NCBI RefSeq assembly: GCF_013377905.1
Contig: NZ_JABKAV010000028.1
Location: 1 to 43,672, forward strand
DNA: 43,672 bases
Direction: 5' to 3'
DNA from: Hymenobacter terrestris
Lineage (GTDB): Bacteria; Bacteroidota; Bacteroidia; Cytophagales; Hymenobacteraceae
Shown: positions 33,712 to 41,467 of the stretch, piece by piece
How the letters are laid out: each line of letters opens with the position of its first letter
Position numbering within the stretch: position 1 is the first letter of the stretch
Program-made: the position numbers and the translations under genes
Notes under the pieces: model-generated
The model's database searches: none
The model's input: the letters and a program-made list of their open reading frames with translations, nothing else
What the model was told of the DNA's origin: nothing

Positions 33712-35106
33712 ATGAAAAATAACCGTACCCTGTATATCCTGCTGGCCTTGCTGGTGGTGGCGCTTGTCGGTTTCTTCGTGGCTAAAAAGCAGGGCTGGAT
33801 TGGCCAGCCGGCGGGTACCGAGGTGCTGGCCGCCTCAGCCGCGCCCACGACCATTGTGGAGAAGGTGAGTGCCTCGGGCAAGGTGCAGCCCGAAACGGAA
33901 GTGAACATTTCGCCCGATGTATCGGGCGAAATCACGGAGCTGTACGTGGCCGAGGGCGACTCGGTGAAGAAAGGGCAGTTGCTGCTGCGCATCCGGCCCG
34001 ACAACTACCAGGCCGTGGTAAGCCAGCAGAGTGCCGTAGTAAGTACCCAGCAGGCCAACGTGGCCCAAACCCAGGCACGGCTGCAGCAGCTGATTGCCAG
34101 CGCCCGCCAAACCGAGCTGACCTACCGCCGCAACGCCTCGCTTTACAAGCAGAAGGTGATTTCGCAGGCTGATTACGAAGCCAGCAAAGCTGCCTACGAT
34201 GCCTCGCAGGAGGAAATTCAGTCGTCGCGGGCTGGTATTCGGGCGGCCCAGAGCACGGTGCGCAGCGCCCAGGCCGGCCTGGAAGACGCCCGCCGCAACC
34301 TCGACAAAACCACCATCTACTCGCCCGTAAGCGGCACCGTCAGCAAGCTCAGTATCAAGAAGGGTGAGCGGGTAGTGGGCACCAGTCAGATGGCCGGTAC
34401 CGAAATCATGCGCATTGCCAACCTGCGCGAAATGGAAGTGCGGGTGAGCGTGAATGAGAACGACATCATCAACGTAACCCTCGGCGACTCGGCCGATGTG
34501 GAAGTGGACAGCTACGCCAGCCAGGACCAGCGGTTCAGGGGCGTGGTAACCAGCATTGCCAACACGGCCAAAGACGCGCTGACGGCCGAGGCCGTAACCG
34601 AGTTTGAGGTGAAAATCCGGTTGCTGCCCGCCTCTTACCAGAACCTGATCGATGCCAAGCCCGGCCGCCGGGTAGTGCCGTTTCGGCCCGGCATGACGGC
34701 CTCGGTCGACATCATCACCAACCGCAAAAGCAACGTGCTGAGCGTACCGCTGGCCGCCGTAACCACCCGTACCGATAGTACCCAGACGGCCGGGGCTCCC
34801 GCTGCCAAAGACGGTGCCGCCAAAGCGGGTGCAAAAACCGCCGCAGTGCTCACCGGCCTGCAGGCTGCTCCCCAGGAAGTGGTGTTCCTGATTCGCAACG
34901 GCAAAGCCGTGATGACGCCCGTAAAAACCGGCATCAGCGACTTCCAGAATATTGAAATCCTGAGCGGCATTCAGGCCGGCGACCAGGTAGTGAGCGGGCC
35001 GTTTCGGGCCGTGTCTAAAACCCTGAAAGAGGGCGATATGGTTGTTGTTAAGGACGCTAAAACCCTCAACAAGGAAGCCCTGAAGGAGGAGGCATCGGCG
35101 GAGTAA
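33712..35106 (+). CDS. Periplasmic adaptor of the MacA/HlyD type
   Basis: A 464-residue membrane fusion protein. One N-terminal TM anchor (about 6-24, LYILLALLVVALVGFFVAKK) is followed by a lipoyl half (VNISPDVSGEITELYVAEGD), a long coiled-coil hairpin (about 100-195, VSQQSAVVSTQQANVAQTQA), the second lipoyl half (TIYSPVSGTVSKLSIKKGER), a beta-barrel and a membrane-proximal domain. An Ala/Lys-rich insert (about 358-380) interrupts the last part. MacA-type adaptors serve ABC exporters such as MacB, but no ABC gene follows: the next gene is gpsA. The pump partner must be elsewhere in the genome. Confidence 0.9.
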   Translation: MKNNRTLYILLALLVVALVGFFVAKKQGWIGQPAGTEVLAASAAPTTIVEKVSASGKVQPETEVNISPDVSGEITELYVAEGDSVKKGQLLLRIRPDNYQAVVSQQSAVVSTQQANVAQTQARLQQLIASARQTELTYRRNASLYKQKVISQADYEASKAAYDASQEEIQSSRAGIRAAQSTVRSAQAGLEDARRNLDKTTIYSPVSGTVSKLSIKKGERVVGTSQMAGTEIMRIANLREMEVRVSVNENDIINVTLGDSADVEVDSYASQDQRFRGVVTSIANTAKDALTAEAVTEFEVKIRLLPASYQNLIDAKPGRRVVPFRPGMTASVDIITNRKSNVLSVPLAAVTTRTDSTQTAGAPAAKDGAAKAGAKTAAVLTGLQAAPQEVVFLIRNGKAVMTPVKTGISDFQNIEILSGIQAGDQVVSGPFRAVSKTLKEGDMVVVKDAKTLNKEALKEEASAE

Positions 35107-35128
35107 GATTTCGGCTGAAAGCTAAAGG

Positions 35129-35185
35129 CCTGTCATTCTGAGCCTGTCGCGCAGCAAGCGGCATTCTCGGGATGACAGGTTTTTA
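35129..35185. terminator. Hairpin of the GTCAT-ended family with T run
   Basis: CCTGTCATTCTGAG and, about 30 bases on, CTCGGGATGACAGG pair as an imperfect stem, followed by TTTTTAT on the plus strand. It lies 23 bp after the adaptor stop and should end the exporter transcript. Its ends match the palindromic repeats at 3918, 20474 and 30001, so it may be a short member of that family. Confidence 0.7.
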
Positions 35186-35246
35186 TTTGCCAACTTACCG
35201 CCTCGTCAGCTCCCTCCGGCACCTTTTACCTAGCATTTACTCAACC

Positions 35247-36236
35247 TTGGAAAAAATAGCCATGCTTGGCGGCGGCTCCTGGGCCACCGCCCTCACCAAA
35301 ATTCTGTCGGAAAACGGCAGCTGCGTGCATTGGTGGATGCGCGGCAAAGACGACGTGCAGCACCTGCTACGCACCCGCCACAACCCGCGCTACCTCTCGT
35401 CGGTGGCCCTCGACCTAGACCGCGTGCTGCCCACCACCGACCTGAAGGAGGCCGTAGCGGCCGCCGACTGGCTGGTGCTGGCCGTGCCCGCCGCCTTTGT
35501 GCAGAGCGCCCTTGACAAGCTCGACCGCGACGCGCTGAAAGGCAAGCGCATCATTTCGGCTATTAAAGGCATGATTCCGGGCAAAAACGTGCTCGTGACC
35601 GACTACGTGGCCGAGCGCTTCCGGCTGCCCCACACCCGGCTGGGCGTAGTGGCCGGCCCCTGCCACGCAGAGGAAGTGGCCCTCGAAAAGCAGAGCTACC
35701 TCACCATTGGCTCGCCCGATGCCGAGCTGGCCGAGGACTTCTGCCGCCTGCTGCGCAACCGCTATGTGAAGGCCAACCCCGCCGCCGACCTCGACGGCAT
35801 CGAGTACTGCGCCGTCATGAAAAACATCATTGCCCTCACCGGTGGTATCGCCCACGGCTTGGGCTACGGCGACAACTTTCAGGCCGTGCTGGTGAGCAAC
35901 GCCGTGCAGGAAATGCGCCGCTTCGCTCACGCCCTCAACCCCGAACCCCGCGACCTGTCGGGCTCGGCCTACCTGGGCGACTTGCTGGTGACGGCCTACT
36001 CGCAGTTCTCGCGCAACCGTACCTTCGGCAGCATGGTAGGCCGGGGCTACTCGGTGAAATCGGCCCAGATGGAAATGAACATGATTGCCGAGGGCTACTA
36101 TGCCGTCAAGAGCATCCATGAAATCAACCGCAAGCTGCAGGTGTCCATGCCCATTACCACGGCGGCCTACAACATTCTCTACGAGAAGATTTCGCCGGCC
36201 ACTGAGATTGATTTGCTGAAGGAAAAGCTTAAGTAG
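35247..36236 (+). CDS. gpsA: Glycerol-3-phosphate dehydrogenase [NAD(P)+]
   Basis: A 329-residue cytoplasmic enzyme that reduces dihydroxyacetone phosphate to sn-glycerol 3-phosphate for phospholipid synthesis. The Rossmann motif is IAMLGGGSWATALTKI (Gly8 onward), followed by LVLAVPAAFVQSAL, the family signature VVAGPCHAEEVALEKQS, and Lys192 in AVMKNIIALTGGIAHGLG, which is the catalytic lysine. I start at the TTG at 35247 (MEKIAMLGGG), which gives the normal family length. The ATG at 35172 lies inside the terminator hairpin and would add 25 unlike residues. No neighbour is functionally linked. Confidence 0.95.
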   Translation: MEKIAMLGGGSWATALTKILSENGSCVHWWMRGKDDVQHLLRTRHNPRYLSSVALDLDRVLPTTDLKEAVAAADWLVLAVPAAFVQSALDKLDRDALKGKRIISAIKGMIPGKNVLVTDYVAERFRLPHTRLGVVAGPCHAEEVALEKQSYLTIGSPDAELAEDFCRLLRNRYVKANPAADLDGIEYCAVMKNIIALTGGIAHGLGYGDNFQAVLVSNAVQEMRRFAHALNPEPRDLSGSAYLGDLLVTAYSQFSRNRTFGSMVGRGYSVKSAQMEMNMIAEGYYAVKSIHEINRKLQVSMPITTAAYNILYEKISPATEIDLLKEKLK

Positions 36237-36374
36237 CAGGCCCCCTATGGTGCGGCGTGTACTCCAGCGCCGCGCGCCTCGTACTGCGGGCTACTGGGGC
36301 CACACTATATGTGCCGATTATTTCCTTTTTTGCGCGGTATTCCGCTACGACTAAACCACCAATACCACCACACC

Positions 36375-36788
36375 ATGGGAGCCTGGGGCTACTATAACTT
36401 CGACAACGATACGGCCGCCGACTTTGCCGAAGATTTCAAGGCTGAACCTTCGGCCGGCGTACTAGAGCAGGCCCTGGCCGCCGTGCAGGAGGCCGATGGC
36501 GAGTACCTCGACGCCGATGTGGCCAACGAGGGGCTGGCAGCAGCCGAAATCGTGGCGGCTATTCTGGGAAAACCTGCCCGCAACTTCCCCAACGACCTGC
36601 TGGGCGTCATCCCGGGCCTCAACCTAAGCCATGTGGAGCCCCTGCGTAAGCCCGCCCAGCAGGCCGTCCGGACTATTATCGGACCCGATTCGGAACTGCG
36701 GGAACTGTGGGAGGACAGCGACGAGTTTGAGAACTGGGAGGGTTTGCAGCGGCAGCTGCTCAAGCGCCTCGATAAGCCGGGCGCCTAG
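36375..36788 (+). CDS. DUF4259 protein
   Basis: A 137-residue acidic soluble protein. It opens with MGAWGYYNFDNDTAADFAED, the hallmark of the DUF4259 family, and continues as a helical domain (VAAILGKPARNFPNDLL, SELRELWEDSDEFENWEG). The function of the family is unknown. There is no signal peptide. The frame reaches back to 36309, but the family begins at the ATG at 36375. It ends one base before the GTG of the next gene, so the two are probably translated together. Confidence 0.85.
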   Translation: MGAWGYYNFDNDTAADFAEDFKAEPSAGVLEQALAAVQEADGEYLDADVANEGLAAAEIVAAILGKPARNFPNDLLGVIPGLNLSHVEPLRKPAQQAVRTIIGPDSELRELWEDSDEFENWEGLQRQLLKRLDKPGA

Positions 36789-36789
36789 C

Positions 36790-37230
36790 GTGGCGGGCGC
36801 GGCCGGCTGGCTGGGACTGGCGCTGCTGGCGGCGCTGTGCCTGGCCGGCTACAACTTCTTTATTAAGCTGGCGGCGGGCCACATTGCGGCCGCCGCCGGG
36901 GCCGTGGTGCTGCAGCTGGTAGCCGCCGCGCTGGGGGGCGTCTGGCTGCTGAGCCTGCATCTGAAAGGCACCCCGCTGCCCGTTACGAGCCGGGGCCTGG
37001 GGCTGGCCGCGCTGGCGGGACTGGGCGTGGGACTGGCTGAAATCCTGACTTTCGTTGTGTTCGAGCGGGGCGTACCGGCCTCAGTGGGCACGCCCATCAT
37101 CGTGGGCGGCTCGGTGCTGCTGACGGCCCTGTTGGGCGTGCTGGTGGCCCGCGAAACGCTGGCGTGGCCCCAGGCGCTGGGGCTGCTGGCTATTGTGGGC
37201 GGCGTAGTGCTGCTGGCCCGGGGCGCTTAG
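36790..37230 (+). CDS. Half-length EamA-type membrane transporter
   Basis: A 146-residue, very hydrophobic protein with about five TM helices (LGLALLAALCLAGYNFFIKL, AGAVVLQLVAAALGGVWLL, LGLAALAGLGVGLAEILTFV, PIIVGGSVLLTALLGVLVAR, LGLLAIVGGVVLLARGA). It corresponds to one EamA repeat of the drug/metabolite transporter superfamily, which usually has two repeats in about 300 residues. Half-size members work as dimers in related families. The start is the GTG at 36790; upstream codons in this frame overlap DUF4259 and are unlike the family. The substrate is unknown. Confidence 0.8.
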   Translation: MAGAAGWLGLALLAALCLAGYNFFIKLAAGHIAAAAGAVVLQLVAAALGGVWLLSLHLKGTPLPVTSRGLGLAALAGLGVGLAEILTFVVFERGVPASVGTPIIVGGSVLLTALLGVLVARETLAWPQALGLLAIVGGVVLLARGA

Positions 37231-37347
37231 CCGAGTGGTTCGGTGGGGCCCAGGTAGCTGGTGGCTGTGCCCATTGGCAGCAGCGGGGCGCGGCAGTTTT
37301 TTGCGCTGGGGAGTCAGTACGATTGGTAACGGATAGCCTCCGAGTGG

Positions 37348-37761
37348 CTAGCTGGCGGGTAGGTTCCGCTGAAAGTGCAGCTGCAGAATCTGGTCGAGCT
37401 TCTCCTTAGTGAGCGGCTTGCTCACCAGCCCGGCAATGTTGAGCTCCTCCAGGCGGCTCAGGTCGCGCGCATCCATGGTAGTGGTGAGCATGATGATGAC
37501 TGTGGCCCGGCTTTGAGCCAGCGGGAGCTGCCGGAAGGCCTCCAGAAAGGCAATTCCCCCCATCCCGGGCATCTTCACGTCGAGCAAAATCAGGGCGGGC
37601 TCGTGTAGGTCGGACATGCCGGCAACCAACTCCAGGGCCTGGGCACCGTCCTCTGCCGTGAGCAGGCGGTCGGTGACTTCGAGCTGCTTGAAGAGCAGCT
37701 CGTTCAAGAAATTATTGGTCGAATCATCGTCGACCAGCAGTACACTGGCAAGTTTTTCCAT
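37348..37761 (-). CDS. Single-domain response regulator (CheY/Rcp1-like)
   Basis: A 137-residue stand-alone receiver domain with no output domain. The acidic pocket is Asp11-Asp12-Asp13 (VLLVDDDSTNNF), the phospho-acceptor is Asp61 (LILLDVKMPGMGG), followed by TTTM and Lys115 (GLVSKPL). It starts at the ATG at 37761, 17 bp after the stop of the multi-PAS kinase, with which it must share a transcript. The kinase presumably phosphorylates it, and the output is then protein-protein contact or a phosphorelay. Genes paired this way are common beside PAS-rich soluble kinases. Confidence 0.93.
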   Translation of the reverse strand: MEKLASVLLVDDDSTNNFLNELLFKQLEVTDRLLTAEDGAQALELVAGMSDLHEPALILLDVKMPGMGGIAFLEAFRQLPLAQSRATVIIMLTTTMDARDLSRLEELNIAGLVSKPLTKEKLDQILQLHFQRNLPAS

Positions 37762-37778
37762 AGAAGTAGGTAGCCGGA

Positions 37779-40700
37779 TCAGGCGGGTAAGGATACGGTA
37801 AAGGTGGAGCCGACGCCGGGCTGGCTGTCGACCGTAATAGTGCCGCCGGCGTTTTCCACCAGGCGCTTCACCATAAACAGGCCCACGCCCGAACCCTCGA
37901 CGTGCACGTGTAGGCGGCGGAACATGCCGAACAGCTCGGCCTGCTGAGCGGGGTTCAGGCCCAGGCCGTTGTCTTGCACGGCCAGCACCAGTTGGGTGGG
38001 GGTGCATTGGGCCCGCAGCTGCACCTGGGCCGCTCGGTCGGGCGCGCGGTATTTCACGGCGTTGCTCAGCAGGTTATACACTACCGAGCGCAGGGTTTTG
38101 GGTGCCACGCGCACGGCCTGGCAGTCTTCCACCGCTATGCTGAGGGCCACAGGGGCCGCTTCGATAAGCGGGGCCAGGTCGAGGTGCACGCCCGCAATAA
38201 GGTCGGCCAGGTCAATGGTTTCGGGGGCTTCGGCCTGTTGCAGCTGCGAAATGTCGGTCAGGTGGCCGATAGTCTGCTGGAATCGTATCACCGAATCCTC
38301 CATCATCCCGAATAGGCGCGGCACCAGCGGGGCCTGCAGGGCCTCGGGGGGCAGTTGCTGGCGCAAGGCCAGCAGCAGGCCTTCGATGTTGGAAATTGGG
38401 GCCTTGAGGTCGTGCGAGGCCGTGTACACGAAGGTATCCAAGTCGGTGTTGGTCCGAATCAGGCGGGCGTTAGTATCGTGCAGTTCGGCATTGGTGAGTT
38501 GCATTTCCTGGTTGAGCTGCTGCACCTGCTGGCGGGCCAGCACCTGCTCCGTTACTTCGATGGCCACACACACCACCCGCGGTAAAGCCGTAACGCTTTT
38601 CAAGGGCTGGTACACGAAGTTGAAATAGCCAAATTCAGCTCCGTGCCGGGCTAATTTCACCGGCTGTTCCTGCGCTACAAATGCGGTGCCGCTACGGCGC
38701 ACTTCATCGAGTAGTTCGCGCAGGCCTTGGTTAGCCAGCTCCGGCAGGGCCTCAAAAAACGGGCGATTCAGGAGCTGCGCGGGGGAGTGGCCGAGCATAT
38801 CGCCCATCAGCGGATTCACCAGTTCCAAGCAGTAATCGGGCCCCTGAAACACGCAGATAGCCACAGGGGTCTGCTCAAACATCTGCTGCAGATCGGTTTC
38901 GCGGGCCTCGCGGGCCTGCCGGGCCAGCACCTGCTCGGTTACTTCGTGGATGAAGACGGCCACTCCGGCAATACGGTCGTGCTCGCGGTAGGCCTGGTAC
39001 GTGAACGTGATGTAGCGGGTAGGACCGCCCGGTGCGGCCGTGCGCAGCGGCTGCTCCAAGCCCTGATAGGTTTCGCCGGTGGCGTACACCCGGTCGAGGC
39101 GGCCGATAACGTCGGGCGAAGCCATGCCGGGGTACACCTCCACCACGGGTTGCCCGAGGATGTGCTGGGCTGGATACAGCTCGGCAAAGGCAGCGTTGTA
39201 GTACTCGATGCGGTGGCCGGGCTCGCGCAGCAGGGCCACGGCCACCGGGGCGCGCTCAAAAAGGGAAAGCAACTCCTGGCGCTCCTCGGCGCTGCGCTGG
39301 GCCCTGGCTAGCAGGGCGGCCTGCAGAATTTCGGCGTCGCGGCGGCCGACTACCTGCTCCGTCACGTCGTAGGCGAAGGCCGATACGCCCACAATGCGGC
39401 CCCCCTCGAGGTAAGCCTGGTAGGTAAACGTAACGTAGCGCGGGCTGCCGGGTTGGAGGTTGGCCAGGGGCATGTCGAGCACGACCTGCGGCTCCCCGGT
39501 TTCAAACACGCGGTCGAGCAGCTCAACCAAGCCCGCCATTTTGATGCGCGGATATACTTCGGCCAGCAGGTGACCCTGCATATCGTTTCCCGTCCATCCA
39601 TCGGGCGGGAACAGTTCCTCAAAGGCCGGGTTGAAGTAGTCGATGCGGTGGTCGGGCTCGCGCAGCAGCACAATGGCCACCGGCGTCTGGGCAAATATCT
39701 GGTAGAGTTCCTGGCGCTGCTGGGCCCGGCGCTGCACGGCGGCCAGCGCGGCGGCCTGCAACGTGTCGGCCTGGCGGCGGGTCCGGACCTGTTCGGTTAC
39801 ATCAACAATAAAGACCAGAATACCCTGCACCTGGCCCTGGCGGTCGGTGAGCGGCTGGTACGAGAGGTCGATGTAGCGCTGAGTAGCGGGGCCGGCCGGC
39901 TGCTCCAGCAGAATGGAGATTTCCTGGCCTTTAAAGGGTTCACCGGTGGCGTACACGCGGTCGAGCAGGGGCAGGAAACCCTGTTCCGCTAATTCGGGCA
40001 GCACGTCGGCCACCGACTGGCCCAGGGTCGCTCGGTTGCCGGAGAGGGCGTAGTACTGGTCGTTGAAAAAGGCAAAGCGGTGCTCCGGCCCCATTAGGGT
40101 GGCCACCGAGGCGGGCACCTGGTGCAGAATCTGGCGCAGCACATCTTGCTGCTCCTGGGTTTCGCGCAGGGCGGCGTGGGCTTCGGCCGTGCGCTCGCGT
40201 ACGCGCACTTCGAGCGCCTCATTGAGTTGCTGCACCTGCTGGCGGGCCCGCACCTGCTCGGTAACTTCGGTGGCCACTACCATGGCCCCGTAAATGCGGC
40301 CATCGTCCTCGTGCATAGCCACGTACACGAAATCCCAGTACACGGTGTCGCGGCGGCCGTTTCGCTCGTGCACGGCGGGCATGGCGCGGGCTACGTGCGG
40401 CTCGCCGGTCGCCATCACGCCATCGAGCAGCTCCTCGAAACCCATACCGGCCACCTCGGGCAGGGCCTCAAACAGGCCCTTACCAATAATCTCTTCTTGG
40501 GTGCGACCCCAGAGCCGGCACACAGTGGGGTTAGCCAGCTCGATAATGTAGTGCGGCCCGCGGTAAACGGCAATGGCCACCGGGGCCTGCTTAAATACCC
40601 GTTCCAGCTCGCCCTGCTGGCGTTCGGCCATCGCCCGGGCGGCCCGCTCGCGGGCCTGACTTGTCCGCAGCGCCTCTTCCACGCGGCTCCGCGACTGGTC

Positions 40701-41084
40701 GTTGCCATCGGCGAAGCTGACGACCAGTATCCCTTCGCAGCGCTGGGCCTGCAGCACGTAGTAACCGTCTAGGCCATCGTGCTGGTAAAGGTTTTCGTGT
40801 TGAACCAGCCGGCCCGACTGGAAGGCGTCGCGGTAAAAGCTGAAAACGCCCATTTCCAGCGCCGTCGGAAACAAAGTCAGGAACGAGTCTGTGGGACGCT
40901 CCGGCAGATTGAGTAGTTGCTGGGCGGCCGGGTTGAGGCGCTCCCAAGCGAAATCGACCAGTTCCTGCCCATCGGCCGCATAGAGCGGGCGCAGCAGCAT
41001 GGTGCCGTTCAGGGAGGTCGTCAGTAAAATCTCTACCAACCCGGCCGGGTTCAGGTCGGAGAAAGAGGACGCGGGAGCAGACAT
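37779..41084 (-). CDS. Soluble multi-PAS sensor histidine kinase
   Basis: A 1101-residue kinase without TM segments. About six PAS domains lie in tandem: a divergent one (about 12-125), then five clear ones (about 155-285, 315-445, 470-600, 620-745, 755-875). Each clear one opens with a phrase like QAPVAIAVYRGPHYIIELAN and most close with a form of VTEQV-x-ARQ. Linkers form coiled coils. The dimerisation domain has His891 (YTASHDLKAPISNIEGLL), and the ATPase has NLLSNAVKY, DNGLGL and GSGVGLFMVK. PAS repeats 3 and 4 are very alike, suggesting internal duplication. I start at the ATG at 41084, preceded by TCCTTT; the frame opens 15 codons earlier. Ligands or cofactors of the PAS domains are unknown. 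The partner regulator is the next gene (37348). Confidence 0.93.
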   Translation of the reverse strand: MSAPASSFSDLNPAGLVEILLTTSLNGTMLLRPLYAADGQELVDFAWERLNPAAQQLLNLPERPTDSFLTLFPTALEMGVFSFYRDAFQSGRLVQHENLYQHDGLDGYYVLQAQRCEGILVVSFADGNDQSRSRVEEALRTSQARERAARAMAERQQGELERVFKQAPVAIAVYRGPHYIIELANPTVCRLWGRTQEEIIGKGLFEALPEVAGMGFEELLDGVMATGEPHVARAMPAVHERNGRRDTVYWDFVYVAMHEDDGRIYGAMVVATEVTEQVRARQQVQQLNEALEVRVRERTAEAHAALRETQEQQDVLRQILHQVPASVATLMGPEHRFAFFNDQYYALSGNRATLGQSVADVLPELAEQGFLPLLDRVYATGEPFKGQEISILLEQPAGPATQRYIDLSYQPLTDRQGQVQGILVFIVDVTEQVRTRRQADTLQAAALAAVQRRAQQRQELYQIFAQTPVAIVLLREPDHRIDYFNPAFEELFPPDGWTGNDMQGHLLAEVYPRIKMAGLVELLDRVFETGEPQVVLDMPLANLQPGSPRYVTFTYQAYLEGGRIVGVSAFAYDVTEQVVGRRDAEILQAALLARAQRSAEERQELLSLFERAPVAVALLREPGHRIEYYNAAFAELYPAQHILGQPVVEVYPGMASPDVIGRLDRVYATGETYQGLEQPLRTAAPGGPTRYITFTYQAYREHDRIAGVAVFIHEVTEQVLARQAREARETDLQQMFEQTPVAICVFQGPDYCLELVNPLMGDMLGHSPAQLLNRPFFEALPELANQGLRELLDEVRRSGTAFVAQEQPVKLARHGAEFGYFNFVYQPLKSVTALPRVVCVAIEVTEQVLARQQVQQLNQEMQLTNAELHDTNARLIRTNTDLDTFVYTASHDLKAPISNIEGLLLALRQQLPPEALQAPLVPRLFGMMEDSVIRFQQTIGHLTDISQLQQAEAPETIDLADLIAGVHLDLAPLIEAAPVALSIAVEDCQAVRVAPKTLRSVVYNLLSNAVKYRAPDRAAQVQLRAQCTPTQLVLAVQDNGLGLNPAQQAELFGMFRRLHVHVEGSGVGLFMVKRLVENAGGTITVDSQPGVGSTFTVSLPA

Positions 41085-41158
41085 AAAGGAGGGCAACGAG
41101 AAAATACAACGACTGAGCGCGGCGGCCAATCGGCGCGGTACGGCACTTAGCCGTGGCG

Positions 41159-41166
41159 CAAAAGTA
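41159..41166 (-). promoter_or_regulatory. Candidate -7 box (TACTTTTG) for the multi-PAS kinase operon
   Basis: On the minus strand TACTTTTG fits TAnnTTTG and lies 74 bp before the kinase ATG. The surrounding AAAGTAAACTAAAGGA is the only AT-rich patch in this gap. No TTTG is found at the -33 spacing. Confidence 0.45.
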
Positions 41167-41368
41167 AACTAAAGGACTTGCGCTGTCACTTGCGGCCCAG
41201 TAAGTAAGGGCTTAGCGGCTCCCCAGGGCCATGGGTAGAGTGGTGAGCCTGAAGCACGAGCGTAGTACGGTATCAGCCGCAGAAAGGGGGCAAACCGCAC
41301 CTTTGCCTGCAAAAGTTTCTCCCCGTGATAAGCTGCGTAGGCCAGGTCGCGGCGTCGGTTGCCAGCAT

Positions 41369-41405
41369 GGGGTAGGGTGCGGGGCTAAGCCCCGTACCCT
41401 ACCCG
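41369..41405. repeat. Strong hairpin, GGGTAGGGT(A/G)CGGGGCT family
   Basis: Arms GGGTAGGGTGCGGGGCT and AGCCCCGTACCCTACCC pair at 16 of 17 positions around an A loop. There is no U tract. It lies about 60 bp beyond the stop of the kinase at 41468 and may act as a terminator or mRNA end-protecting stem, or be another small dispersed repeat. Confidence 0.7.
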
Positions 41406-41467
41406 TTCTGCGTAACGTGGATTGCGTGGGTTAAAATCAGCGAATTCGGGCGCATAATGCGGCGGGC

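Larger units (their letters stand above)
41085..41467. other. Intergenic region between two sensor kinases
   Basis: It carries a likely -7 box for the multi-PAS kinase (41159-41166), about 190 bp without recognisable features, and the hairpin at 41369-41405 downstream of the other kinase. A 67-codon plus-strand frame (41231-41434) passes through the hairpin and has no recognisable domain. Confidence 0.5.

Noticed and set aside
41231..41434. 67-codon plus-strand frame between the kinases
   Set aside because: It passes through a hairpin repeat and has no recognisable features.
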